NCBI RefSeq assembly: GCF_000519265.1 | Contig: NZ_KI912608.1 | Span: 137,665 to 201,664 of the forward strand | Direction: 5' to 3' | DNA from: Desulfonatronum lacustre DSM 10312 | GTDB lineage: Bacteria; Desulfobacterota; Desulfovibrionia; Desulfovibrionales; Desulfonatronaceae | Length of the DNA stretch: 64,000 nucleotides | Shown: in pieces, positions 53,107 to 64,000 of the stretch | Layout of the letters: the number at the start of each line of letters is the position of its first letter | How positions within the stretch are numbered: the stretch's first letter is position 1 | Made by a program: the position numbers and the translations under genes | Notes under the pieces: model-generated | Database searches by the model: none | Told to the model about the DNA's origin: nothing | Seen by the model: the letters and a program-made list of their open reading frames with translations, nothing else

Positions 53107-54822
53107 TTAGAAGAGGTTGGCCGGCAGGATGTTCAGCAGCAGGATGACCATCAAGCCAACGACCACTCCGTAGAGCAGGAAGGGCCAGAAGGTTTTGCGC
53201 AGGATTGCGCCTTCCTGTCCGGACAGGCCGACCACGGCGCACACGGCCACGATGTTGTGGATGCAGACCATGTTGCCCATGCCGCCGCCCACGGCCTGGG
53301 CCGCGACGATGATCTGGCGGGGCAGATCAAGCTGAGTGGCCATGCCCCACTGGAACTCGGCAAAGAGCAGGTTGGACACCGTGTTCGAACCGGTGATGAA
53401 GGCTCCCAGGCCGCCGACGAAGGAGGCGAACATCGGCCAGCCTTGGCCCACCAATTCAGACAATGCACTGGCCATGGCCAGAGGCATGGAGGGGTAGGCG
53501 TTGGGGTTCAGGGCCAGATCGCCGATGCCGGACCCGCGGAAGATGGAGACCAGACCCACGGCGAAGAACAGGGCGATGGCCGGGTTTTTCATCTTCTTGA
53601 TGGAATCCACCCAGGCGGTCTTGACCTTGTCGCCGGGCATGCCGTGGATGAAGATGGTCAGGATGGCCACGAGCATGAACGGAATGGTGCCGGGCAGGTA
53701 GAGGTAGGCGATGGAACCGCTGACGGATTCATAGCCCAGGATGCCGGTCCAGGCGATGCTTTTGGAGGAGAGCCAGGCCTTGAGTCCCAGCTCGTTGATC
53801 CGGGTGAGCACCAGGATGATGCCGATGAGCACGTAGGGCATCCAGGCCTTGAACTGGCTCATCCGGGCTTCGAACTTGCAGCCTTCGGCAGCGGTGCTGA
53901 CCGTGCCGGTCCATTCCGGATCCCAGTTCTTCTGGGAACCGAAGGTCCAGGTGTCCTTGGGCACGGCGATGCCGCGCTTGGCGCCCCAGACCACCACGCC
54001 CAGGCCGACCAGACCGCCGATCAGGGATGGGAATTCCGGACCCAGGAACCAGGCGAAGATCAGGTAGGGGACGGTGAAGGCCACAGCGGCGAAGACGCAG
54101 AATTTCCAGGCGCCGAAGCCTTCGGACCAGGAGCGGTTCGGGCCGAAGAAGCGGGAGATGAAGCCGAGCATGAAGATGGGCAGGATGAAGATCATCGGCA
54201 GGTGCATCAGGGTGGCCCACTGGCCGATGAGCATGCCGAAGGACTCATAGCTGGTGAAGTTCACGCCCACGGCCCCGCTGGCCACGGCGTCGCCCACCAG
54301 GTCGCGCAGGAAGGTCAGGCCGATGATTACCGGCGTGCCCACCGCGCCGAAGGTGACGGGGAAGGAGTTGAAGACCAGGCAGATGACCGCCGCGGCCAGG
54401 GGCGGGAAGCCCAGGGCCAGGAGCAGCGGTGCGGCCAGGGCCGCGGGGGTGCCGAAGCCCGCCGCGCCTTCAATAAAGGCCGCGAACAGGTAGCCGATGA
54501 TGATGGCCTGTACGCGCATGTCCGGAGAAATGCTCTGCATTCCGCACTGGATGGTTTCCATGCCGCCGGAATCGCGCAGGGTATGCAGAATTAAAATTGC
54601 ACCGAAAACAATGATCAAAATGCCGATGGCCGTGATCACGCCTTGAATGGACAGTGCGGCGACGTAGCCGACCGGAAGGCTCCAGACGGCGACGCCGGCC
54701 ACGGCGGTGACCAACCAAGCCAGCGGCATGGCCTTGGTGGCCGGCCAGCGAAAGCCGACCATCAGCACCAGGGCCAGGGCAATGGGTAATGCGGCGATAA
54801 GTGCCAGGACTCCAATGGACAT
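53107..54822 (-). CDS. lldP: L-lactate permease
   Basis: 571 residues with about 12-14 membrane helices, the LctP/LldP family size. Conserved pieces include [20 protein letters not shown] and the C-terminal [18 protein letters not shown]. It imports lactate (possibly glycolate) with protons. AAGGAGGAGTTGAAAC precedes the ATG. It is the first gene of the unit lldP-glcD-glcF-like, and sigma-54-type promoter elements lie about 165-180 bases upstream. Confidence 0.95.
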   Translation of the reverse strand: MSIGVLALIAALPIALALVLMVGFRWPATKAMPLAWLVTAVAGVAVWSLPVGYVAALSIQGVITAIGILIIVFGAILILHTLRDSGGMETIQCGMQSISPDMRVQAIIIGYLFAAFIEGAAGFGTPAALAAPLLLALGFPPLAAAVICLVFNSFPVTFGAVGTPVIIGLTFLRDLVGDAVASGAVGVNFTSYESFGMLIGQWATLMHLPMIFILPIFMLGFISRFFGPNRSWSEGFGAWKFCVFAAVAFTVPYLIFAWFLGPEFPSLIGGLVGLGVVVWGAKRGIAVPKDTWTFGSQKNWDPEWTGTVSTAAEGCKFEARMSQFKAWMPYVLIGIILVLTRINELGLKAWLSSKSIAWTGILGYESVSGSIAYLYLPGTIPFMLVAILTIFIHGMPGDKVKTAWVDSIKKMKNPAIALFFAVGLVSIFRGSGIGDLALNPNAYPSMPLAMASALSELVGQGWPMFASFVGGLGAFITGSNTVSNLLFAEFQWGMATQLDLPRQIIVAAQAVGGGMGNMVCIHNIVAVCAVVGLSGQEGAILRKTFWPFLLYGVVVGLMVILLLNILPANLF

Positions 54823-54984
54823 GTTTCAACTCCTCCTTGAAATAAGTTAATCCAACAACCAGGGCTGCAAGCCTTCCACCATATACATCGGCCTTCAGCC
54901 CATCTCTTCGCCCGAACATGGTGACGGATCGGGGCGGGACCAGCCTCGGCCGAAGAAAACCGCGACATGTTCGCAGTCCTCTTA

Positions 54985-54999
54985 TCAAAAAACGTGCCT
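54985..54999 (-). promoter_or_regulatory. Sigma-54-like promoter of lldP
   Basis: Read on the minus strand: AGGCACG-TTTT-TTGA. GG and GA are separated by 10 bases, the spacing of sigma-54 -24/-12 elements (consensus TGGCACG-N4-TTGC). The -12 base is A rather than C, which weakens the match. The similar element before por supports it. Confidence 0.6.
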
Positions 55000-55260
55000 G
55001 AATTGTGTCGCTGGATGGCGACGGAAGAACGAGTAAAACCAGATGGTTCGCGAATAATATGTTCCTTCGCGGGCCGAGTTCGAGTCCGGAAAAAAAGACG
55101 CCTTGTCCCGACATGAGGCAGGAGACCTCGTTGGCCCCGTATGCCGTGCCCCTATCGTATTCTGAGTTCCCTCGTCGGATTTACTCCTGATCAGCGTTGT
55201 TACTCGAAAGCACTGCTTCGGACAAGTCGCCCGGCATGATTCGCAATCGGATGCGAGAAT

Positions 55261-55276
55261 GTCCGAAAAAGAGGAT
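55261..55276. promoter_or_regulatory. Putative activator site 1 upstream of lldP
   Basis: GTCCG-AAAAAG-AGGAT, an imperfect inverted repeat with a 6-base A-rich spacer. It lies about 260 bases upstream of the sigma-54-like element, a normal distance for an enhancer-binding protein. Confidence 0.5.
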
Positions 55277-55278
55277 GT

Positions 55279-55294
55279 GTCTGAAAAAACGGAA
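55279..55294. promoter_or_regulatory. Putative activator site 2 upstream of lldP
   Basis: GTCTG-AAAAAA-CGGAA, in the same orientation as site 1 and 18 bases from it. Tandem sites suggest cooperative binding on one DNA face. Confidence 0.5.
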
Positions 55295-55342
55295 AGGCCG
55301 ACTCGAATCGGGCGGAACATGCAGCCAGAAGACTGAGGACAA

Positions 55343-55383
55343 CAAGAACGCCGGGTCCATAAAAAATGGACCCGGCGTTCTTG
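55343..55383 (-). terminator. Terminator after por
   Basis: CAAGAACGCCGGGTCCA and TGGACCCGGCGTTCTTG form a perfect 17-bp stem with a TAAAAAA loop. On the minus strand it is followed by TTGTCC, only a short T-run. It lies 51 bases after the por stop and separates por from lldP. Confidence 0.8.
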
Positions 55384-55434
55384 TTTGTTGAAGAAGCGCC
55401 TCTAAGGCTCAGTGAGGCGATTGTTTGACGGGTG

Positions 55435-59172
<3,738 letters not shown>

Positions 59173-59232
59173 TCAGTTTGGAAAAAAAGACGCAGGCGAT
59201 TTCAGGTGAAAGGGGGAAAGGGCGAGGTGTAC

Positions 59233-59248
59233 GTCTGAAAAAGTGGAC
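59233..59248. promoter_or_regulatory. Putative activator site 1 upstream of por
   Basis: GTCTG-AAAAAG-TGGAC, about 90 bases upstream of the -24 element. It has the same architecture as the sites before lldP. Confidence 0.5.
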
Positions 59249-59334
59249 GTGACGGACTGCGTCCAAGAAGGAACAAAAGCAAGATTTCATCTTAGACGTC
59301 TCGTAATAAAAAATCCAGTCCGGAATATCGCATT

Positions 59335-59350
59335 GTCCGAAAAAACGGAC
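59335..59350. promoter_or_regulatory. Putative activator site 2 upstream of por, perfect inverted repeat
   Basis: GTCCG-AAAAAA-CGGAC, a perfect 5-bp inverted repeat with an A6 spacer and the best match of the four sites. It is about 190 bases upstream of the por -24 element and about 85 bases before the divergent polyprenyl synthase gene. Confidence 0.58.
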
Positions 59351-59432
59351 GACGGCGGGCCGCAACCGTCCAGCCCCGTGGCCGGGAGAAAAATCCTTGC
59401 CTTGGGCAAGGGAAGCGGATAACAGAAGCCGG

Positions 59433-60485
59433 ATGCACGTTCTTCAAGGCCTGCTTCAAGACGAATTACCGATCATCAACGATCATTTGGCCCGGGAGAC
59501 CCGGGAATTGCCGGAATTGGTCCGTGCCGTGGCCGAGCATGTGCTCATGGCCGGGGGAAAGCGGTTGCGGCCTTTGCTGACCATTCTTTTTTTCCGGTGC
59601 GTTGCTCGCGACACGGGTGAACGCATTTCGTCCGCGCCTTCTTCTTTTCCATATTCTCCTTCAGGCGGATCGGACATTTATCCTCTGGCCTGTTCCATGG
59701 AGTTTCTGCACTCGGCCACGTTGCTGCACGACGACATCCTGGACGCCAGCGACCTGCGCCGCGGCCGGACCACGGCCCATCTCGTCTACGGCAAGACCGA
59801 AACCATCCTGGCCGGGGACGTGCTGCTGGCCCTGGCCAACAGGCTCGTGGCCGAGTACGGCGACGCCCGGTTGAGCTGGAGAGTGGCCGAAGCCATCATG
59901 CGTACGGCTTCCGGAGAGATTCAGGAACTGGAGTGGATCAAGCGGCCCACCCTGTCCCAGGAGCACTACCTGGAGATCATCACCGGCAAGACGGCCTATC
60001 TGATTCAGGCGGCCTGTCATTGCGGGGCCTTGGCGGCCGGCGGGGACGAGCAAGCGGCCCAGACCGCTCTGGACTACGGCATCAACCTGGGTATCGCCTT
60101 CCAGCTCACGGACGACGCTCTGGATTACTCGACCACGGCCGAGGTGGCCGGGAAGCCCGTGGGCAATGATCTGCGGGAAGGCAAGCTGACTCTGCCCCTG
60201 ATTTGTTACCTGGAAACCTTGCCCGAGGCCGAGCGCCTAGAAATTCTGACTTGGGTGCGAGCCCTGGGCGCGGCGGCCGATCCCGGCGCTCTCTCCGTTC
60301 AGGACACGGCCCGCCACGGTCGGGTCGTTCAGGCGGTGCGCGACGCAGGCTGCGTGGAAGAGACCCGCGCCCGGGCAGCCCGGTACGTCGCTTTGGCCGA
60401 AAAGGCGCTTTCCTCCCTGCCGGAATGTCCGGAACGCATCGCTCTTCTGGAAGCGCTTCAGCACACTCTTCACCGCGAAAAATAA
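59433..60485 (+). CDS. ispB: Polyprenyl diphosphate synthase (octaprenyl type)
   Basis: 350 residues of the trans-prenyltransferase family, making the isoprenoid tail of menaquinone or a similar quinone. Both aspartate-rich motifs are complete: DDILD in LLHDDILDASDLRRGR and DDALD in FQLTDDALDYS, followed by GNDLREGKLTLPLI. AGGKRLRPLL is the N-terminal substrate block. A Ser/Pro-rich insert (about 83-94) is unusual. The start is ATG 59433; TTG 59397 is also in frame and ribosome-binding signals are weak for both. Chain length cannot be fixed from sequence alone. Confidence 0.88.
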   Translation: MHVLQGLLQDELPIINDHLARETRELPELVRAVAEHVLMAGGKRLRPLLTILFFRCVARDTGERISSAPSSFPYSPSGGSDIYPLACSMEFLHSATLLHDDILDASDLRRGRTTAHLVYGKTETILAGDVLLALANRLVAEYGDARLSWRVAEAIMRTASGEIQELEWIKRPTLSQEHYLEIITGKTAYLIQAACHCGALAAGGDEQAAQTALDYGINLGIAFQLTDDALDYSTTAEVAGKPVGNDLREGKLTLPLICYLETLPEAERLEILTWVRALGAAADPGALSVQDTARHGRVVQAVRDAGCVEETRARAARYVALAEKALSSLPECPERIALLEALQHTLHREK

Positions 60486-60705
60486 TCCCGGCTTTGCGGC
60501 TGGGAGCCAATCCGAAATGGTCGCCGCCCTATCCGACGCCGCTTTTTTTCAGCCCGAGCCGAATGCCTTAACTTGGCGCTTCGCAGTCTTTCCGCCTGGA
60601 AACCTATCCCAAACGTCCTTGCCTTCTTTCTTTTCTCACGTTCCACCGTGGGAGACAATGAACCGTGAACCCTGAACCGTGAACCCGAAGACTACAGGAG
60701 CGCCT

Positions 60706-63700
60706 ATGTTGTGGCGGGTGGAAGTGGGCCTGCGGCCCCATGTGACGGATACCCTCGGAAACCGGGTCAGCCGGAAGATTTCGCAGGAGTTGGGCTTGGC
60801 CGTGGGCGATGTACGGACCATCAAAGTCTTTACCGTGGCCGGACTGGACGAAGCCCAGGTCCGTCTGGTCTTGGAGCGCCATGTGCTCCATGACCCCATC
60901 TTGCATCAAGCTTCCCTGGAGCCCTTGCCTGTTCCGGAAACCGGATTCGCCTGGACCCTGGAAGTGGGGTTCCGGCCCGGGGTGACGGACAACGAAGGTC
61001 GGACCGCGGGCCAGAGCGTGGCCATGGTCCTGGGGTTGCCCACGCCCCGGCCTAAGGATTTCGCCGTGTACACCTCCACCCGGTATCTGCTTTCCGGAAG
61101 GCTCGACGAATCCGACGCCCGGCGCATCGCCACGGACTTGCTGGCCAACGAACTGATTCAACGCTTCGACCTGAAGAGTTTGGCTCAGTGGCAAGCTGAA
61201 CCCGGCTTCCCGGCCCGGGCCGCCCAGGTGATCGGTCGGCCCAGCGACGCGGTCCAATCCATTCCGCTTTCCGGCCTCAGCGACGCGGAATTGCTGGAGA
61301 TCAGCCGCAAGGGCGTCCTGGCCCTCAGTCTGGAGGAAATGCAGGCCATCCGCGGCTATTACGAGCGGTCGGATATCCGCGCGGCCCGCGCAGCCCAGGG
61401 GTTGCCGGAATCCCCTACTGACGTGGAACTGGAAGCCCTGGCCCAGACCTGGTCCGAGCACTGCAAGCACAAGATTTTCAACGCCCGAATCGACTACCGG
61501 ATCACGAATCCGGACGGTTCCCGGATGGCCGGGGGCGCTTCGAAAACCATCAATAGTCTGTACAAGACCTTTATCCAGAATCCCACGGCCTTGCTGCGTC
61601 GGCGCATGGGCGCGGACGACTTCTGCCTGTCCGTGTTCAAGGACAACGCCGGGGTGATCCGGTTCGACCAGGGTCACAACATCTGCGTGAAGGTGGAAAC
61701 CCACAACAGCCCTTCGGCCCTGGACCCCTACGGCGGGGCCCTGACCGGGATCGTTGGCGTGAACCGCGACCCCATGGGCACGGGCCTGGGCGCGAACCTG
61801 CTCTGCAATACCGATGTCTTCTGCCTGGGCTCGCCCTTTTACGATCAGCCCCTGCCCCCTCGGCTGCTCCATCCCCGCCGGGTGCTGGAGGGCGTGCGCG
61901 AGGGCGTGGAGCACGGCGGGAACAAGTCCGGCATTCCCACGGTCAACGGCTCCCTGGTCTTTCACGAGCGGTTCCTGGGCAAGCCGTTGATCTTCTGTGG
62001 GACCGTGGGGATCATGCCGTCCGTGGTCGCCGGGCGGCCCAGCCATGCCAAGGAGGCCCGTCCCGGAGACGTGATCGTGATGATCGGCGGGCGGATCGGC
62101 AAGGACGGCATCCACGGGGCCACCTTTTCCTCCGAGGAGCTGCACGAGGACTCCCCGGCCACCGCGGTGCAGATCGGCGACCCCATCACCCAGCGCAAGA
62201 TGTACGACTTTCTGATGACCGCCCGGGACCGGGGCCTGTACCGGGCCATCACGGACAACGGCGCCGGGGGCTTGAGTTCCTCGGTGGGGGAGATGGCCCA
62301 GGACAGCGGCGGTTGCGATCTGGACCTGAGCCTGGCCCCCCTGAAATACGACGGACTGACGCCCTGGGAAATCCTGCTCTCCGAGGCCCAGGAACGGATG
62401 ACCGCCGCCGTGGCCCCGGAGGAACTGGACGCCTTCCTGGCCCTGGCCCGGCGCATGGACGTGGAGGCAACGGCCCTGGGAACGTTCACCGACAGCGGGT
62501 TGTTCCACATCCGTTTCGGCGACCGGGTGGTGGGCAGCCTGGAGATGGATTTCCTGCACAACGGCACGCCCCAGATGCGCCTGGAAGCCGTTTGGACGCC
62601 GCCGGAGCAACATGACGTCCGGATCGAACCCGGCGGTGACATCGACCATGGCGGACTATTGGAACGCATTCTTGGGCGGCTCAACGTGTGCAGCAAGGAG
62701 TACGTCATCCGCCAGTACGACCACGAGGTCCAGGGCGGCAGCGTGATCAAGCCCTTGATGGGTATCCTGGCCGACGGTCCCACGGACGCGGCGGTGCTTC
62801 GTCCGCTGCTGGATTCCCACCAGGGTTTGGTGGTCTCTCACGGAATCTGCCCCAAGTTCAGCGACCTGGACACCTATTGGATGACCGCCAATGCCGTGGA
62901 CGAGGCCGTGCGCAACGCCGTGGCCGTGGGCGCGGACCCCGGGAGGATGGCCGGAGTGGACAACTTCTGCTGGTGCGACCCGGTCCAATCCGAAAAGACC
63001 CCGGACGGTCGCCACAAGCTGGCCCAACTGGTCCGGGCCAACCAGGCCCTGGCTCATTATTGCCTGGCTTACGGCGTGCCCTGCGTTTCGGGCAAGGATT
63101 CCATGAAGAACGACTACTCCGTGGGCGGGGTGAAAATTTCCGTCCCGCCCACCGTGCTTTTCAGCCTGGTGGGCGTGGTGGAGGATGTCCGGGCCTGCGT
63201 GTCTTCGGACTTCAAGCAGTCTGGAGATCTGATCTATCTGTTGGGCGTGACCCGCTCCGAACTGGGCGGTTCCGAGCTGGCCGACGAGCTGGCCGACAAG
63301 CTTGGAGTGGCTGGCGGACCAGCTACGGGATTGGTCCCCCAGGTGGACGCCCTGGCCAATCGCCGACGCTACCATACCCTGCACAAAGCCATCCGCTCCG
63401 GCCTGGTCCGGGCGGCCCACGATCTCTCCGACGGCGGCCTGGGGGCGGCCCTGGCGGAAATGGCCATCGGCGGACGCCTGGGTGCGCGGATCGATCTGGC
63501 CCCGGTTCCGACCTGCCCCCACGACCTGCCCGTGACAACCCTGCTCTACAGCGAATCTTCCGGTCGCTTGCTGGTCTGCGTGGCCCCGGATCAGGCATCG
63601 GAATTCGAAGCCCTGTTCACGGGCCAAACCCTGGCTCGCATCGGCCACGTGGACCAGAACCCGACACTGCGCATCACCAACGCCGAAGCCCCGGTGCTTG

Positions 63701-63753
63701 TCGCGTCCGTGGAACGTCTGGCCTTCGCGTGGAAAGCGACCATGGATTGGTGA
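60706..63753 (+). CDS. purL: Phosphoribosylformylglycinamidine synthase PurL with duplicated PurS-like N-terminus
   Basis: Converts FGAR to FGAM in purine synthesis. The 1015-residue protein has two PurS-like repeats first (about 1-75, WRVEVGLRPHVTDTLG; about 85-150, WTLEVGFRPGVTDNEG). The synthetase follows, with WSEHCKHKIF, VETHNSPSALDPYGGA and ITDNGAGGLSSSVGEMA in its two symmetrical halves. There is no glutaminase domain, so a separate PurQ is needed to deliver ammonia. AGGAGCGCCT precedes ATG 60706; an in-frame ATG at 60679 lacks a site. The gene is 220 bases after ispB; that gap shows only short GTGAACC repeats. Confidence 0.92.
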   Translation: MLWRVEVGLRPHVTDTLGNRVSRKISQELGLAVGDVRTIKVFTVAGLDEAQVRLVLERHVLHDPILHQASLEPLPVPETGFAWTLEVGFRPGVTDNEGRTAGQSVAMVLGLPTPRPKDFAVYTSTRYLLSGRLDESDARRIATDLLANELIQRFDLKSLAQWQAEPGFPARAAQVIGRPSDAVQSIPLSGLSDAELLEISRKGVLALSLEEMQAIRGYYERSDIRAARAAQGLPESPTDVELEALAQTWSEHCKHKIFNARIDYRITNPDGSRMAGGASKTINSLYKTFIQNPTALLRRRMGADDFCLSVFKDNAGVIRFDQGHNICVKVETHNSPSALDPYGGALTGIVGVNRDPMGTGLGANLLCNTDVFCLGSPFYDQPLPPRLLHPRRVLEGVREGVEHGGNKSGIPTVNGSLVFHERFLGKPLIFCGTVGIMPSVVAGRPSHAKEARPGDVIVMIGGRIGKDGIHGATFSSEELHEDSPATAVQIGDPITQRKMYDFLMTARDRGLYRAITDNGAGGLSSSVGEMAQDSGGCDLDLSLAPLKYDGLTPWEILLSEAQERMTAAVAPEELDAFLALARRMDVEATALGTFTDSGLFHIRFGDRVVGSLEMDFLHNGTPQMRLEAVWTPPEQHDVRIEPGGDIDHGGLLERILGRLNVCSKEYVIRQYDHEVQGGSVIKPLMGILADGPTDAAVLRPLLDSHQGLVVSHGICPKFSDLDTYWMTANAVDEAVRNAVAVGADPGRMAGVDNFCWCDPVQSEKTPDGRHKLAQLVRANQALAHYCLAYGVPCVSGKDSMKNDYSVGGVKISVPPTVLFSLVGVVEDVRACVSSDFKQSGDLIYLLGVTRSELGGSELADELADKLGVAGGPATGLVPQVDALANRRRYHTLHKAIRSGLVRAAHDLSDGGLGAALAEMAIGGRLGARIDLAPVPTCPHDLPVTTLLYSESSGRLLVCVAPDQASEFEALFTGQTLARIGHVDQNPTLRITNAEAPVLVASVERLAFAWKATMDW

Positions 63754-63805
63754 GTGGGGAAATTGCGGAAATCATCAGTAAATTCAAAGAAATGAGGAGC
63801 AACAA

Positions 63806-64000
63806 TTGACCGAAGCGAATAATAGCCAACAATCCCAGATAGCCGGGCCGAATCCTGAACTTCCCGAGGCCGAATTGGCCGGTTTGCCCGAGACGCTACG
63901 TGAGGGCTGTGCCCGGGCCGGGTGGTCCGACCTGACTTTGGTTCAGACCAAGGCCATTCCATACGTGCTGGCCGGACAGGACGTCATGGTTCAGGCCCGG
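63806..64000 (+). CDS. DEAD-box RNA helicase, N-terminal fragment (cut by window end)
   Basis: The frame is open from TTG 63806 to the window edge (65 residues). GAGGAGC lies eight bases upstream of the TTG. After an about 28-residue polar start, the sequence shows a Q-motif region typical of DEAD-box helicases (GWSDLTLVQTKAIPYVLAGQ, then DVMVQAR leading into the expected Walker A). The helicase core is outside the window, so the exact family member is unknown. Confidence 0.8.
   Translation, partial: MTEANNSQQSQIAGPNPELPEAELAGLPETLREGCARAGWSDLTLVQTKAIPYVLAGQDVMVQAR

Larger units (their letters stand above)
54823..55434. other. 612-base regulatory gap between por and lldP
   Basis: No credible gene is seen. 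From right to left it holds the por terminator (55343-55383), two GTCYG-N6-NGGAN sites (55261-55294) and a sigma-54-like -24/-12 element (54985-54999). The rest is the leader of lldP. The small open frames here lack ribosome-binding sites and conserved sequence. Confidence 0.7.

Overview
The window reads as a chromosomal stretch of a GC-rich (roughly 60% by eye) anaerobic sulfate-reducing bacterium, most likely of the order Desulfovibrionales. The main argument is the minus-strand block at 43.9-59.1 kb. It carries a single-chain pyruvate:ferredoxin oxidoreductase, lactate permease, two kinds of lactate dehydrogenase (GlcD/GlcF-like and LutAB/LutC-like), phosphotransacetylase and acetate kinase, which matches the organic-acid-oxidation region known from Desulfovibrio. 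The birA-pyc-pps trio and the ribE-ribBA-ribH-nusB-leuS order fit the same group. The genus cannot be fixed from the sequence alone.

Layout. 0-9.2 kb (+): end of ribD, ribE, ribBA, ribH, then nusB, a small unknown gene, leuS, holA, radC and acyP. 9.3-11.8 kb: lon with a terminator. 11.9-17.2 kb: a PAS histidine kinase (-), an FMN-dependent hydroxy-acid dehydrogenase (+), and an mcp-cheW pair (-). 17.4-22.4 kb: a cardiolipin-synthase-type phospholipase D, a VapBC-like toxin-antitoxin pair (-), a DedA/YqaA-like membrane protein, a PaaI-like thioesterase and a MATE exporter. 22.4-24.1 kb: a second chemoreceptor (-). 24.4-33.0 kb (+): biotin ligase, a divergent pyruvate carboxylase and an enlarged PEP synthase. 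33.5-37.9 kb (+): rpsF-rpsR-rplI-dnaB, then a phenylacetate-CoA ligase family gene and a DUF456 membrane protein. 37.9-43.7 kb (-): mutM, a ChaN/PDZ lipoprotein, a second PaaK-like ligase, a FAD dehydrogenase and a nitroreductase. 43.9-59.1 kb (-): the lactate-to-acetate block. 59.4-64 kb (+): a polyprenyl synthase, purL with duplicated PurS-like N-terminus, and the start of a DEAD-box helicase.

Metabolic logic: LldP imports lactate, GlcD/GlcF-like and LutAB/LutC oxidise it to pyruvate, and Por makes acetyl-CoA. Pta and AckA then make acetate and ATP. Pyc and Pps at 25-33 kb can pull pyruvate back into oxaloacetate and PEP. Upstream of both lldP and por I see a sigma-54-type -24/-12 element plus paired 16-bp sites of the form GTCYG-N6-NGGAN. 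This suggests one enhancer-binding activator for both transcription units.

The most unusual content is intergenic. Two elements (173 and 167 bp) have 15-bp terminal inverted repeats starting GTAACTACTCAGCAC or GTATCTACTCAGCAC, and each is flanked by a perfect, different 8-bp direct repeat. A third, longer element has the same ends but a different palindromic core. They look like non-autonomous transposable elements (MITEs), possibly of IS66 type. The cores of the first two are long hairpins with arms of period-6 ATCGGN repeats. Four other intergenic hairpins (about 4.2, 20.4, 41.4 and 50.1 kb) have period-6 ATCGAA arms and share a core sequence, but lack the mobile-element ends. No tRNA, rRNA, CRISPR array or complete insertion sequence was seen.
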